Assembly (NCBI RefSeq): GCF_029623955.1
Contig: NZ_JARSBP010000002.1
Coordinates: forward strand, 1,488,001 to 1,552,000
DNA length: 64,000 nucleotides
From: Mycobacterium sp. 236(2023)
GTDB lineage: Bacteria; Actinomycetota; Actinomycetes; Mycobacteriales; Mycobacteriaceae
Reading direction: 5' to 3'
Of this stretch, positions 25,391 through 35,511 are shown piece after piece. A model generated the notes under the pieces. The model was not told where the DNA came from and did not search any database. It was given only the letters and a program-made list of their open reading frames with translations. The position numbers and the translations under genes were made by a program. Position 1 is the first letter of the stretch. Each line of letters opens with the position of its first letter.

Positions 25391-26938
25391 ATGACACAAA
25401 CGGAGCCCGCGCCGCCCGCGGACCCAGGCAAGATTGGCGGCTCAGCCGACCGCGACAAATTGATGACCACCGAGCTGGTCCCCGAACAGATCCTTCCGAA
25501 GGTGATGAGTACGTTCGGCCTCACAGCCGCCTACGTGTTCATCATCTGCTGGATCACCGGATCATCGGTGATGGCCACCGGCGGCTGGACCGCCATCCCG
25601 ATGTGGATCCTCGGCATCCTCACCTTCCTCGTCCCCGCCGGCATGGCCGTCGTCGAACTCGGCAACCTGTGGCCGGGTCAAGGCGGCGTGTACATCTGGG
25701 CCACCCGGACGATGGGGGAGACATGGGGCTTCATCGGCGGCTACCTGTCGTGGGTGCCGGTGATCCTCAACGCCGCATCCTCACCGGCGGTCGTGCTGTC
25801 GTTCCTACTGCTGGCCTTCCACGCCGAGCTCGGCGTGACGACGAGTGTCATCCTGCAGCTCGTCATCCTGTGGACGGTGATCGGACTGGCACTGGCGAAA
25901 CTTGCTGCCAGCCAGCGGATCATGAACGTGGTCTTCGTCGTCTTCTGCGTGCTCTCGTTGACGATCTTCCTGTGCGGGCTGCTGTTCGCCGTCAAGAACG
26001 GCTCGGCGACACCGTTCAGCTGGACCGAGGCGACGATCCCGAACTTCGCCGTCTCGGGCTTCCTCTACGGCACCGTGCTGCTGTACCTGCTCGGCGTCGA
26101 GACGCCGTACAACATGGGTGCGGAATTCCTGTCGGTGCGTAGGAGCGGTCCGCGGATGATCCTGTGGGGCTCGATCGCGCTGGTCGCGATCTACCTGCTG
26201 ACGACACTCGGCACGATGATGGCGCTGCCGACCGAGGAGATCGACGCCGTCACCGGCGTCATCGGCATGCTCGACGTCTCAGGATTCCCGGGCCTCATGG
26301 AGATCTGCGCCGTCGTGCTGGCACTGATCATCGTCGTGGCGCTGATGACCTACCAGGTTGCCTACTCGCGGCTGATCTTCGTGTCCGGTCTGGAGCGGCA
26401 CCTGCCCCGGATCTTCACGCATCTCAACCCGCGCACCCGTAACCCGGTGTCGGCCATCCTGATCCAGGGCGTGATCTCCTCGCTGCTGATCGTCGGGCTG
26501 TACTCCCAGGCCTCCCTGGTCAACACCACGATCTTCCTGCAGGGTGGTTTGTCCACGGTGTGGCTGATCTCCGGATTCTTCTTCCTGTTCCCGGTCGTCA
26601 TCGCCCGCAAGAAGTACGCGGATCGCTATGCGAACGAGACGTTCTGGCGCATTCCCGGAGGCATGGTCGGGGTGTGGATCACCGTGATCGTCGGCACCAT
26701 CGGCACCATCGGTGGCATCTACTATTCGTTCGCGAAGTCGTGGCTTGCCAGTTCCGGTGTCGGAGACACCGAGTGGATGATGTGGGTCGGCAGTATCAGC
26801 CTCGCGATGGTGGCGCTCGGCGTCGTCGTCTACTTCTTCGGCCGCCGCTCGGCACATAGAACCAGCCAGGACGACGCCCTGGCCCACCTGGCGGTCTTCG
26901 ACCTCACCAAGGCAGAAACAGAGGAATCAGCGAAATGA
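25391..26938 (+). CDS. APC-superfamily amino acid/amine permease
   Basis: A 515-residue transporter with about twelve transmembrane helices and short hydrophilic ends. The first helix region (FGLTAAYVFIICWITGSSVM) and the segment VPAGMAVVELGNLWPGQGGVYIW are typical of the APC superfamily, and LLGVETPYNMGAEFLS matches the conserved helix 6 loop. Its stop overlaps the start of the copper amine oxidase gene by four bases, so it most likely imports an amine (for example a phenethylamine- or tyramine-like compound) for that enzyme. The exact substrate is inference. Confidence 0.87.
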   Translation: MTQTEPAPPADPGKIGGSADRDKLMTTELVPEQILPKVMSTFGLTAAYVFIICWITGSSVMATGGWTAIPMWILGILTFLVPAGMAVVELGNLWPGQGGVYIWATRTMGETWGFIGGYLSWVPVILNAASSPAVVLSFLLLAFHAELGVTTSVILQLVILWTVIGLALAKLAASQRIMNVVFVVFCVLSLTIFLCGLLFAVKNGSATPFSWTEATIPNFAVSGFLYGTVLLYLLGVETPYNMGAEFLSVRRSGPRMILWGSIALVAIYLLTTLGTMMALPTEEIDAVTGVIGMLDVSGFPGLMEICAVVLALIIVVALMTYQVAYSRLIFVSGLERHLPRIFTHLNPRTRNPVSAILIQGVISSLLIVGLYSQASLVNTTIFLQGGLSTVWLISGFFFLFPVVIARKKYADRYANETFWRIPGGMVGVWITVIVGTIGTIGGIYYSFAKSWLASSGVGDTEWMMWVGSISLAMVALGVVVYFFGRRSAHRTSQDDALAHLAVFDLTKAETEESAK

Positions 26939-28956
26939 CGATGGAGGACACCCGTACGCTGGGCGAGGCCGGATCTGCCGTGGGCAGCTACCCGCTCGAC
27001 CCGCTGACCGGAGCCGAGATCGAGGCCGCCGCAGCGGTGGTGACGGCGTCGGAATACGCAACCCCCACACTGAAGTTCGTGATGATCCAGCTCGCGGAGC
27101 CGGACAAGACGGCGTCCCTGACGTTCGCGGACGCCGTCGACGTTCCGCGGTGCGCCTTCATCACGATGTACGACGCCGCCGTGAAGATGATCTACGAGGC
27201 CGTCGTCGACATCGGTGCTCGCGTGATCGATTCGTGGACACCGATCCCCGGTCGGTTCCCCTCCTATCTCGTCGAACACATGACGGGGGTCGAGGAGAAG
27301 GTCCGAGAGGACCCGCGGTGGCAGGAGGCGATGCGCAAGCGCGGCGTCACCGATTTCAGCCTCGCAATGATCGACCCCTGGCCCGCAGGGTATTACGGCG
27401 CGCAGGACCACTACGATAACTCGGCGCTGATCTGCCGGCCGTTGACGTTCATGCGATCGGCGCCGTCGGAGCACGGCTATGCGCGACCGGTCGAGGGGCT
27501 CATCGTGACGTTCGACCTCGACAACATGAAAGTCCTCGACATCGAGGACCACGGTGTCGTCCCGCTGCCACCCACCGCGGGCAACTACTCCGAGCAGTTC
27601 ATGTTCGATCCGAACAACCGGCCCGCGTTCACGCAGTTCCGCGACGACGTCAAGCCGATCGAGATCACCCAACCCGACGGTCCCAGCTTCACCGTCGACG
27701 GGTGGAAGGTGCAGTGGCAGAAGTGGTCTCTGCGCATCGGATTCAATCCGCGCGAGGGCATCACCATCCATGAGGTGACCTACACCGACCGCGGCGAGAC
27801 GCGTCCGATTCTGTACCGCGGGTCACTGTCGGAAATGGTGGTGCCCTATGGAGATTCGTCACCGACGCACTGGAACAAGAACGTCTTCGACATGGGCGAG
27901 GTCGGGATGGGTTTCTCGGCCAATCCGCTGACCCTGGGATGCGACTGCCTCGGCGAGATCCACTACTTCGACGGCACGGTCAACGACTCTAGCGGCAACC
28001 CGGTCACCATCCCAAACGCGATCTGCATGCACGAGGAGGACTTCGGAATCTCCTGGAAGCACACTGACTTCCGCACCGAGGAGGTCGAGGTGCGGCGGTC
28101 ACGCCGTCTCGTCGTATCGATGATCTGCACCGTCGGCAACTACGAGTACGGGTTCTTCTGGTACTTCTACAACGACGCGTCGATCGAGGTCGAGGTTAAG
28201 TTGTCAGGCGTGCTGACCACGGGTTCGGCCGTCGTCGAATCGGGCGAGCAGCCCCGCTGGGGCAAGATGGTCGCTCCCGGCATCTACGGCCCGAACCATC
28301 AGCACTTCTTCAACTTCCGCCTCGACATGAGCGTCGACGGAGCGGGAAACAGTGTGTACGAGGTGGATTCGATCCCTGAGCCCGATCCGGCGCTCAACCC
28401 GCACAAGAATGCGTGGATCACGCAGGACACGCTGGTGGCCTCGGAGTCCGAGGGGGCGCGGGACTGGAACTGGGGGACAGGCCGCTACTGGAAGATCGCG
28501 AATCCGTCGAAGAAGAACGAGCTCGGCATCCCTGTCGCCTACAAGCTGGTGCCGAAGGATGTTGTGCCGTGCATGATTCAGGAGGGTTCCTACATCTACG
28601 ACCGGGCGCGTTTCCTGCAACACAATCTGTGGGTCACGAAATACGATCCGGCGGAGCGGTTCGCGGCGGGCGACTACATGTACCAGTCGGCTGACGCGCA
28701 AGGGCTGCCGCAGTTCGTCGAAGACGATGCGCCGCTGGAGAATACCGATGTCGTGGTCTGGTACACCCTCGGTGCGCACCACGTCGTTCGGCCGGAGGAC
28801 TGGCCGGTGATGCCGTGCGCGTACACCGGCTTCCACCTCAAGCCGATCGGCTTCTTCGACGGTAACCCGGCACTGGACCTGCCGCCGTCACCGCCGAAAG
28901 CCTGCCACTCCCACCATGCCGGGCTCCCGGTGGCCGAGCGCGCGATGGAGTCCTAG
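26935..28956 (+). CDS. Copper/TPQ primary amine oxidase
   Basis: A 673-residue quinoprotein that converts primary amines to aldehydes with release of ammonia and hydrogen peroxide. The tyrosine that becomes topaquinone is Y403 in VGNYEYGFFW; the catalytic base is D319 in VFDMGEVG; copper ligands are H455 and H457 (NHQHFF) and H616 (HHVVRPEDWPVMP). Length and motifs match bacterial histamine/phenethylamine/tyramine oxidases. No signal peptide is present, so it acts in the cytoplasm after uptake by the coupled permease. No aldehyde dehydrogenase is adjacent; the nearest one is at 35.5 kb. Confidence 0.95.
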   Translation: MTMEDTRTLGEAGSAVGSYPLDPLTGAEIEAAAAVVTASEYATPTLKFVMIQLAEPDKTASLTFADAVDVPRCAFITMYDAAVKMIYEAVVDIGARVIDSWTPIPGRFPSYLVEHMTGVEEKVREDPRWQEAMRKRGVTDFSLAMIDPWPAGYYGAQDHYDNSALICRPLTFMRSAPSEHGYARPVEGLIVTFDLDNMKVLDIEDHGVVPLPPTAGNYSEQFMFDPNNRPAFTQFRDDVKPIEITQPDGPSFTVDGWKVQWQKWSLRIGFNPREGITIHEVTYTDRGETRPILYRGSLSEMVVPYGDSSPTHWNKNVFDMGEVGMGFSANPLTLGCDCLGEIHYFDGTVNDSSGNPVTIPNAICMHEEDFGISWKHTDFRTEEVEVRRSRRLVVSMICTVGNYEYGFFWYFYNDASIEVEVKLSGVLTTGSAVVESGEQPRWGKMVAPGIYGPNHQHFFNFRLDMSVDGAGNSVYEVDSIPEPDPALNPHKNAWITQDTLVASESEGARDWNWGTGRYWKIANPSKKNELGIPVAYKLVPKDVVPCMIQEGSYIYDRARFLQHNLWVTKYDPAERFAAGDYMYQSADAQGLPQFVEDDAPLENTDVVVWYTLGAHHVVRPEDWPVMPCAYTGFHLKPIGFFDGNPALDLPPSPPKACHSHHAGLPVAERAMES

Positions 28957-28961
28957 AAGCC

Positions 28962-29033
28962 CGCTCGCACCGCGAGCGCGCGTGTCTGCACGCCGACATG
29001 CCCTGTACCACTGGCATTTTGCGCGCGCTCGCG
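28962..29033. terminator. GC-rich hairpins between convergent genes
   Basis: Just after the amine oxidase stop is a 7-base-pair hairpin CGCTCGC-N3-GCGAGCG (28962-28978). One arm can also pair with a more distant copy: CGCGAGCGCGC (28971-28981) and GCGCGCTCGCG (29023-29033). There is no U-tract. The position between two convergent units suggests a bidirectional, L-shaped mycobacterial-type terminator. Confidence 0.45.
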
Positions 29034-29050
29034 GCGCGTCGGCGCGTGTG

Positions 29051-29467
29051 TCACGTTCGATCTGCGCGCCGGACGGGAAGGAAGAGCGCCAGCGAGACCA
29101 GCAGCAGCGTGCCTAGCGCGACAACGTTGAGCACCTGATCACGTGGGCTGTAGTGATGCAGCATCTGCAGGTGGAGGATCAGGTGCAGAACGTTGAACAT
29201 CGTCCACGCGCCGGCTGACACACGCACCAGCGTCGTGTTGGTGACGTGGAGCAACGTCGCCACGCTCAGCACGGTGAGGCCGAGGAAGAAGGCTCCGACG
29301 TCCCTGACGAAGTGTTCGTTGTAGGGGCCGAGCTGCGGAAGCCAACTCAGTCCGAGGCCGGGAAACGTGTCATACCAATGCCGTGCTGCGAAGTAGGCCC
29401 ACACGCCGGTGCCCGTGGCGACCAGCGTGAGAACGCCGAGCAGTATGCGTTGCGCTGTCGTGGTCAC
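29051..29467 (-). CDS. Small four-helix membrane protein of unknown function
   Basis: A 138-residue membrane protein starting at GTG 29467 (VTTTAQRILLG), four bases after the AhpD-like stop. Four hydrophobic helices are visible: ILLGVLTLVATGTGVWAYFA, VGAFFLGLTVLSVATLLHV, AWTMFNVLHLILHLQMLHH (rich in His) and VVALGTLLLVSLALFL. A motif YDTFPGLGLSWLPQLGPYNEHF lies between helices one and two, and FLGLT with His/Asn-rich loops recalls DUF4345-like or DoxX-like membrane proteins, but I do not recognise it securely. Coupling to an alkylhydroperoxidase-like gene suggests a redox-stress role. Confidence 0.6.
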   Translation of the reverse strand: MTTTAQRILLGVLTLVATGTGVWAYFAARHWYDTFPGLGLSWLPQLGPYNEHFVRDVGAFFLGLTVLSVATLLHVTNTTLVRVSAGAWTMFNVLHLILHLQMLHHYSPRDQVLNVVALGTLLLVSLALFLPVRRADRT

Positions 29468-29471
29468 CGCG

Positions 29472-29915
29472 TCACGGCTCCACGACGTAGTGGCTGGAGA
29501 TCGCGACGCGATTGAACGCATTAATGGCGATTGCCACCCAGCGCAGCGCGGCGGCCTGCTGATCGGTGATGGCGGCAGTGTCGTCGTCGACGCCGGGTGT
29601 CCGCACGCCGATGTGAGTGATCTCCTCGGCGATCGCCAAGGCGGCGCGCTCGGCGGGGGAGAAGTATTGAGTCTCGCGCCAGGCGGGCAGCACCGCGATG
29701 CGGTCGGTCGTCTCCCCATTGGCCAGCGCGTCGCGGACATGCATGCGAAGGCAGAAACCGCAGCCATTGATCTGAGAGGCGCGGATGCGCACGAGTTCGA
29801 GCGTCAACGGCGCGATTCCGGCCTCCAGCGCGGCGTTCTCGGCCTGCTGGCTCAGTGTCGCCGTGGTCTTGTACGCCTCAGGCACTGCTTTGTTCAGCAT
29901 GGGCCTTGTCGTCAT
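29472..29915 (-). CDS. Carboxymuconolactone decarboxylase/AhpD-like protein
   Basis: A 147-residue protein of the AhpD/CMD family. The ATG at 29915 follows a GGAG site. The redox motif is NGCGFCLRMH near residues 50-59, a CxxC with the downstream His typical of alkylhydroperoxidase-type members (rather than true decarboxylases). LVRIRASQINGC and AERAALAIAEEITHIG are family blocks. Such proteins reduce peroxides with thiol partners. It is the first gene of a two-gene unit with the membrane protein and lies downstream of the MarR gene on the same strand. Confidence 0.85.
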   Translation of the reverse strand: MTTRPMLNKAVPEAYKTTATLSQQAENAALEAGIAPLTLELVRIRASQINGCGFCLRMHVRDALANGETTDRIAVLPAWRETQYFSPAERAALAIAEEITHIGVRTPGVDDDTAAITDQQAAALRWVAIAINAFNRVAISSHYVVEP

Positions 29916-30072
29916 CGGGGCTCCGTTTCGTCGTCGTTCCGTGCTGAGGTTAAGACGAGTCGGGTGGCGAAAATGTGACAACGGACGGCGACGAGCGCGC
30001 ATGAAATGCCATGCGGGGCGGCGTGTCGCCGTGCAGACCCGCGCGCTCGCGGTGCTGGGCGACCGGTCCGAC

Positions 30073-30488
30073 TCAGCCCAGTTCGGACAGGAGGCGACGG
30101 AGCTCACGCTGGTCGCGCTCGCTCAGGGGTGCCAGGACGTGCTGCTCGGCCTCGCGGATGCCGTCGTCGGTGCGTGCCAGTAACGCCAAGCCTTCCCGCG
30201 TGAGTTCGGCGGGGCGTGACCGTCCCGACGGCACCTGCGCGGGCCGGGTGACCAGCCCGCGCTCCTGAAGTCCGCGCACGACCATGTTCATGGCTTGCGG
30301 CGAGACCATCACGTCGCGGGCGAGCTCGGCGTTGGACCGCCCGGGATAGCGCGACAGGATGCGCATGCAGATGTATTGCGGGAACGACAGATCCAGCGGT
30401 TCGAGCACCGACGACGTCACGTCGGCGCGCAGCGACGTGGCGAGCCGGTGCAGCAGATAGCCAAGCGGCTGATCGCCGTGATCCCTCA

Positions 30489-30498
<10 letters not shown>
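30073..30498 (-). CDS. MarR-family regulator, Rv2887-like
   Basis: A 141-residue winged-helix repressor (ATG 30498; TTG 30513 and ATG 30489 are alternatives, no start has a clear ribosome site, so the mRNA may be leaderless). PLGYLLHRLATSLRADV, ILSRYPGRSNAELARDVMVS, PQAMNMVVRGLQERGLV and SGRSRPAELT match the MarR fold and, as I recall, closely follow M. tuberculosis Rv2887, which occupies the same place between amiC and pyrH. Rv2887 represses a SAM-dependent methyltransferase (Rv0560c) and is relieved by salicylate. Here a methyltransferase gene is directly divergent, with dyads between them. Autoregulation is likely. Confidence 0.85.
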
Positions 30499-31218
<720 letters not shown>

Positions 31219-31270
31219 CGCGCCGCGTTCGACCCATTTGCCATCGGACTCGGCCGGGTTTGGCAGGATT

Positions 31271-31300
31271 GGGATAGTCGCCGCCGTAGTCGGCTATCCC
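31271..31300 (+). promoter_or_regulatory. Inverted repeat in the pyrH leader
   Basis: GGGATAG (31271-31277) pairs with CTATCCC (31294-31300); the pairing extends by two further base pairs after one mismatch. It lies 11 bases before the GGAGAGGAG ribosome site of pyrH. It could be a leader hairpin or an operator. No promoter hexamers are obvious in the 115-base intergenic region. Confidence 0.35.
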
Positions 31301-31333
31301 ACGTGCGGACCGGAGAGGAGCCCGTTGGCCCCG

Positions 31334-32077
31334 ATGACAGAGCCAATCGCTAACCAGCCCACCCCGTACAGGCCCGCCTACTCTCGGGTGGTCCTCAAGC
31401 TGGGTGGGGAGATGTTCGGCGGTGGACAGGTGGGGCTCGATCCCGACGTCGTCGCCCTTGTTGCCCGTCAGATCGCCGAAGTCGTCCGCAGCGGCGCACA
31501 GATCGCCGTCGTGATCGGCGGAGGGAACTTCTTCCGCGGCGCGCAGCTGCAGCAGCGCGGGATGGAGCGGACCCGCTCGGACTACATGGGCATGTTGGGG
31601 ACCGTCATGAACAGCCTTGCGCTGCAGGATTTTCTGCAGAAGGAAGGCATCGACACCCGGGTGCAGACCGCCATCACGATGGGCCAGGTCGCCGAACCCT
31701 ACATTCCGCTGCGGGCCCGCAGGCATCTGGAGAAAGGCCGCGTGGTCATCTTCGGAGCGGGCATGGGTCTGCCGTACTTCTCGACCGACACCACAGCTGC
31801 CCAGCGTGCGCTCGAGATCGGTGCCGAAGTGGTGCTGATGGCCAAGGCTGTCGACGGTGTCTACACCGCCGACCCGCGCGTGCACCCCGACGCGCAGATG
31901 ATCACGTCCATCACCCACCGCGAGGTCATCGACCGCGGTCTCGCCGTGGCCGATGCGACCGCGTTCAGCTTGTGCATGGACAACGGAATGCCGATCCTGG
32001 TGTTCAACCTGCTCACCGACGGCAATATCGCGCGGGCCGTCGCAGGTGAGAAGATCGGAACGCTGGTCACCACATAA
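31334..32077 (+). CDS. pyrH: UMP kinase (uridylate kinase)
   Basis: A 247-residue bacterial UMP kinase, essential for pyrimidine nucleotide synthesis (UMP to UDP). Blocks: [12 protein letters not shown] (phosphate-binding lysine), [43 protein letters not shown] and [14 protein letters not shown] 31334 is chosen although the strong GGAGAGGAG site is 13 bases away; an in-frame TTG at 31325 is four bases from it, so either may be used. It is followed by frr and cdsA in the order universal to mycobacteria (Rv2883c-Rv2881c). Confidence 0.95.
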   Translation: MTEPIANQPTPYRPAYSRVVLKLGGEMFGGGQVGLDPDVVALVARQIAEVVRSGAQIAVVIGGGNFFRGAQLQQRGMERTRSDYMGMLGTVMNSLALQDFLQKEGIDTRVQTAITMGQVAEPYIPLRARRHLEKGRVVIFGAGMGLPYFSTDTTAAQRALEIGAEVVLMAKAVDGVYTADPRVHPDAQMITSITHREVIDRGLAVADATAFSLCMDNGMPILVFNLLTDGNIARAVAGEKIGTLVTT

Positions 32078-32115
32078 GCGGTGGGCAGCCAGCGAGCGAA
32101 GCGACGGGAGAGACA

Positions 32116-32673
32116 GTGATCGACGAAACCCTCTTCGATGCCGAGGAGAAGATGGAGAAGGCCGTGTCCGTGGCACGGGACGACCTGGCGTCGATTCGTA
32201 CCGGCCGCGCCAACCCCGGCATGTTCAACCGGATCAACATCGACTACTACGGCGCGATGACCCCCATCACGCAGCTGTCGAGCATCAACGTTCCCGAGGC
32301 GCGTCTCGTCGTCATCAAGCCGTACGAGTCCAACCAGCTCAAGCACATCGAGGACGCGATCCGGAACTCGGATCTGGGAGTCAACCCGAGCAACGACGGC
32401 AGCGTCATCCGGATCTCGATCCCGCAGCTGACCGAGGAGCGTCGGCGCGACCTCGTCAAGCAGGCCAAGTCCAAGGGCGAGGACGCCAAGGTGTCGGTGC
32501 GCAACATCCGGCGCAAGGCCATGGAAGAACTGTCGCGGATCAAGAAGGACGGCGACGCGGGCGAAGACGAGGTGACCCGCGCCGAAAAGGACCTCGACAA
32601 GAGCACACAGCAGTACACGAGCCAGATCGACGACATCGTCAAGCACAAAGAAGGCGAGCTGCTGGAGGTCTAG
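32116..32673 (+). CDS. frr: Ribosome recycling factor
   Basis: A 185-residue ribosome recycling factor that splits post-termination ribosomes together with EF-G. The GTG start follows [46 protein letters not shown] and [24 protein letters not shown] are the signature blocks, with the long three-helix bundle ending in [15 protein letters not shown]. It lies 38 bases after pyrH and 2 bases before cdsA, forming one operon. Confidence 0.97.
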   Translation: MIDETLFDAEEKMEKAVSVARDDLASIRTGRANPGMFNRINIDYYGAMTPITQLSSINVPEARLVVIKPYESNQLKHIEDAIRNSDLGVNPSNDGSVIRISIPQLTEERRRDLVKQAKSKGEDAKVSVRNIRRKAMEELSRIKKDGDAGEDEVTRAEKDLDKSTQQYTSQIDDIVKHKEGELLEV

Positions 32674-32675
32674 GC

Positions 32676-33539
32676 ATGACCGAACAGCAATCGATTCCTG
32701 TGGCATCCAAGCCGGTCAAGACGTCGCGCGCTGGGCGCAATCTGCCCGCGGCACTTGCGGTGGGCTTCGGGCTCGGCGGGTCGTTGATCGCCATCCTGAT
32801 TTTCGCGCCGAAGGTGTGGGTGGGGGTCGTCGCGGTGGCGATGGCCGTGGCCACCCACGAGGTCGTGCGCAGGCTCCGCGAAGGCGGATTCGTCATCCCG
32901 CTCATCCCGCTGCTTGTGGGCGGGCAGGCCATGATCTGGCTGACCTGGCCGTTCGGCGCCGCGGGGGCGCTCGCGGCATTCGGCGGCACCGTGGTTGTCT
33001 GCATGATCTGGCGGCTGGTCGCCGGAGGGCTGGCCAGCGCCCCGCAGAACTACCTGCGCGATATGGCCACGACGGTGTTCCTGGCCACCTGGGTACCGCT
33101 GTTCGGCAGCTTCGGCGCGCTGCTGATCTACCCGGAGGACGGGGCAGGACGGGTGTTCTGCCTGATGCTCGGCGTCGTCGCGTCCGACGTCGGCGGCTAC
33201 ACCGCGGGGGTGCTGTTCGGTAAGCATCCGATGGCGCCGGCGATCAGCCCGAAGAAGTCCTGGGAAGGGCTGGCCGGGTCTCTGGTCCTCGGCGTCATCG
33301 TGTCGTCGCTGGCTGTGCAGTTCCTCACGGACAACCCGTGGTGGGTGGGTGTGCCGCTCGGCTTGATGCTCGTCATCACCGGAACCTTGGGCGATCTCGT
33401 CGAATCCCAGGTCAAGCGCGACCTCGGCATCAAGGACATGGGCGCGCTGCTTCCGGGGCACGGTGGCTTGATGGACCGGCTCGATTCGGTCCTGCCGTCG
33501 GCCGTCGCGACGTGGATCGTGCTGTCCCTGCTGGCCTGA
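32676..33539 (+). CDS. cdsA: Phosphatidate cytidylyltransferase (CDP-diglyceride synthase)
   Basis: A 287-residue integral membrane enzyme making CDP-diacylglycerol from phosphatidate and CTP, the entry to phospholipid and phosphatidylinositol mannoside synthesis. About eight transmembrane helices; the CDS signature is at the C-terminus: [20 protein letters not shown] followed by [13 protein letters not shown] 32676 lies two bases after the frr stop, so translation is probably coupled. Confidence 0.94.
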   Translation: MTEQQSIPVASKPVKTSRAGRNLPAALAVGFGLGGSLIAILIFAPKVWVGVVAVAMAVATHEVVRRLREGGFVIPLIPLLVGGQAMIWLTWPFGAAGALAAFGGTVVVCMIWRLVAGGLASAPQNYLRDMATTVFLATWVPLFGSFGALLIYPEDGAGRVFCLMLGVVASDVGGYTAGVLFGKHPMAPAISPKKSWEGLAGSLVLGVIVSSLAVQFLTDNPWWVGVPLGLMLVITGTLGDLVESQVKRDLGIKDMGALLPGHGGLMDRLDSVLPSAVATWIVLSLLA

Positions 33540-33573
33540 GCTCGCGCAATTCTCTGAGATACTGGGCGACAGC

Positions 33574-34689
33574 ATGCCCAACCCACTCCCTCTCGTGTTC
33601 GATGCGCCGCGCCGTGCGATGCCGCCGCGGCATTTCGCCGACCTCGACGACGCCGGCCGTGCCGCCGCCGTCGCCGAACTCGGACTGCCGGCCTTTCGCG
33701 GCAAGCAGCTGGCCAACCAGTACTACGGCCGGCTGATCGCGGATCCGGCACAGATGACGGACCTGCCGGCCGCGATGCGCGAGCAGATCGGCGAGGCATT
33801 GTTTCCGACGCTGTTCACCGCGATGCGGGAGATCGAATGCGATTCGGGCGAAACCCGCAAGGTGCTGTGGCGCGCCGGTGACGGGACCACGTTCGAGTCG
33901 GTGCTGATGCGCTACACCGACCGCAACACCGTGTGCATCTCGTCGCAGGCGGGCTGCGGGATGGCGTGCCCGTTCTGCGCGACGGGCCAGGGCGGGCTCA
34001 AGCGCAACCTGACGACCGCGGAGATTCTCGAGCAGGTGCGCGCAGCCAGCGCCGAGTTGCGCGACCGCGATGGTGGCAGGCTGTCCAACATCGTCTTCAT
34101 GGGCATGGGGGAGCCGCTGGCCAACTACAACCGGGTAGTTGCCGCCGTCCGGAGGATTACAGCATCACCTCCCAGTGGGTTCGGGATCTCGGCGCGGTCG
34201 GTGACCGTGTCGACGGTCGGGCTGGCCCCGGCGATCCGCAAGCTCGCCGACGAGAAGCTCAACGTCACACTGGCGGTGTCGCTGCACACCCCCGACGACG
34301 AGCTGCGTGACACCCTGGTTCCGGTGAACAACCGCTGGAAGGTCTCCGAGGTGCTCGACGCGGCGCGTTACTACGCCGAGCAGACCGGCAGGCGGGTGTC
34401 GATCGAATACGCGTTGATCCGCGACGTCAACGATCAGCCTTGGCGCGCAGACCTTCTCGGTAAGAAGCTGCACGGCGCGCTCGGACCGCTGGTGCACGTG
34501 AACCTGATCCCGCTGAACCCGACGCCGGGTAGTGAGTGGGACGCCAGCCCGAAGCCGGTGGAGCGGGAGTTCGTCCGCCGTGTCCGCCAACGCGGGGTGT
34601 CGTGCACGGTGCGGGACACCCGGGGTCGCGAAATCGCCGCCGCCTGTGGGCAATTGGCTGCGACGGCCGAGCCGTCAATTGGGCAGTAG
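33574..34689 (+). CDS. rlmN: 23S rRNA/tRNA adenine-C2 methyltransferase RlmN
   Basis: A 371-residue radical-SAM enzyme that methylates A2503 of 23S rRNA. The cluster-binding cysteines are C128, C132 and C135 in [11 protein letters not shown]; the second catalytic cysteine lies in [11 protein letters not shown] near residue 345. [12 protein letters not shown] and [13 protein letters not shown] are typical blocks. An N-terminal accessory helical domain ([14 protein letters not shown]) is present. It starts 34 bases after cdsA and ends the conserved block; the next genes are convergent. Confidence 0.95.
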   Translation: MPNPLPLVFDAPRRAMPPRHFADLDDAGRAAAVAELGLPAFRGKQLANQYYGRLIADPAQMTDLPAAMREQIGEALFPTLFTAMREIECDSGETRKVLWRAGDGTTFESVLMRYTDRNTVCISSQAGCGMACPFCATGQGGLKRNLTTAEILEQVRAASAELRDRDGGRLSNIVFMGMGEPLANYNRVVAAVRRITASPPSGFGISARSVTVSTVGLAPAIRKLADEKLNVTLAVSLHTPDDELRDTLVPVNNRWKVSEVLDAARYYAEQTGRRVSIEYALIRDVNDQPWRADLLGKKLHGALGPLVHVNLIPLNPTPGSEWDASPKPVEREFVRRVRQRGVSCTVRDTRGREIAAACGQLAATAEPSIGQ

Positions 34690-34693
34690 AAGG

Positions 34694-35113
34694 TTAGGGT
34701 TTGCCGATGAACCATACGCTGTCTTCGCGCAGGTTCCGGCTGCGCCAGCCATCCGGCGTGCGAACCAGGTCGTGGAAGTAGTAACCGCCGCAACAGCTCT
34801 GCTCGGCCATGCCGGGTAACTGCATCGGGTTGTAGAACATCGCGCGCACGGTCGCGGTGTCGCCGGTTATGTCGCATTCAATGTTGGTGATGTAGTGCAT
34901 CGCCCACGGGATTGCGCCGAAACCCGCAGCGAGCCATGAGGTGACCTCGTCGCGGCTGCCCTTCGCGGCGCCGGCCGAGGAGTAGTCGATGTGCGCGTCG
35001 TCGGTGAACACCGATCGGTAGAGCTCCCAATCTTTGGTGTCCACGGCGCGGGCGTACCGGCTCATCAGCGCCCGGATCTCCAGCTCGTCGCTGAGCCGCT
35101 GAACATCGGTCAC
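34694..35113 (-). CDS. NTF2-like (SnoaL-type) protein 2
   Basis: A 139-residue cone-shaped alpha+beta protein of the SnoaL_4/NTF2-like group. It starts at GTG 35113, which forms a GTGA overlap with its paralogue. The N-terminal helix-loop DELEIRALMSRYARAVDTKD, WELYRSVFTDDAHIDYSSAG and HYITNIECDITGD are family features. Members include isomerases, hydrolyases, dehydratases and small subunits of ring-hydroxylating dioxygenases; no catalytic set can be assigned. Together with the neighbouring copy it follows the aldehyde dehydrogenase gene in one transcription unit and ends five bases from the convergent rlmN. Confidence 0.75.
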   Translation of the reverse strand: MTDVQRLSDELEIRALMSRYARAVDTKDWELYRSVFTDDAHIDYSSAGAAKGSRDEVTSWLAAGFGAIPWAMHYITNIECDITGDTATVRAMFYNPMQLPGMAEQSCCGGYYFHDLVRTPDGWRSRNLREDSVWFIGKP

Positions 35114-35511
35114 GCGACCACCTCCAGGCGCAGGTTCTGAATCTGCCAGCCCTCTGCGGTCCGGATCAGACGGTCGTGCCACCTGCCGTGGAAGAAGGAC
35201 ATATCGGTCGCCTCGGGTAGCCGAACAGCGTTGAACCACATGGCCACAACGCTTGCATCGTCCTCGTCGATCTGGCTTTCGATGTTGGTGACGTAGTGCA
35301 TCCCGACCGTGATCGATTTCTGGTGCCGCGTCAGGTATGCGACAGCATCGTCGGGACCTCCGACAAACAGCCCGGCGGCCGAATAATCCAGGTGCGCATC
35401 GTCGGTCAGCAACGAGCGGTACAGCTCCCAGTCTTTCGAGTCGACGGCGCGGCAGTAGCGGGTGAGCAGGTTGCCGATGTCGATCTCGTCGGCGAGCGCC
35501 TGGATGTTCAC
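35110..35511 (-). CDS. NTF2-like (SnoaL-type) protein 1
   Basis: A 133-residue paralogue of the downstream protein; the two share the pattern L-x-RY-x-RAVD-x-KDWELYRS-x-x-TDDAH-x-DYS-x-AG and HY-x-TNIE. Start GTG 35511 overlaps the aldehyde dehydrogenase stop (GTGA) and its own stop overlaps the second copy in the same way, so all three proteins are translated in concert. Divergence between the copies is considerable in the second half (FFHGRWHDRLIRTAEGWQ), which suggests a heterodimer or two successive reactions rather than a recent duplication. Confidence 0.75.
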   Translation of the reverse strand: MNIQALADEIDIGNLLTRYCRAVDSKDWELYRSLLTDDAHLDYSAAGLFVGGPDDAVAYLTRHQKSITVGMHYVTNIESQIDEDDASVVAMWFNAVRLPEATDMSFFHGRWHDRLIRTAEGWQIQNLRLEVVA

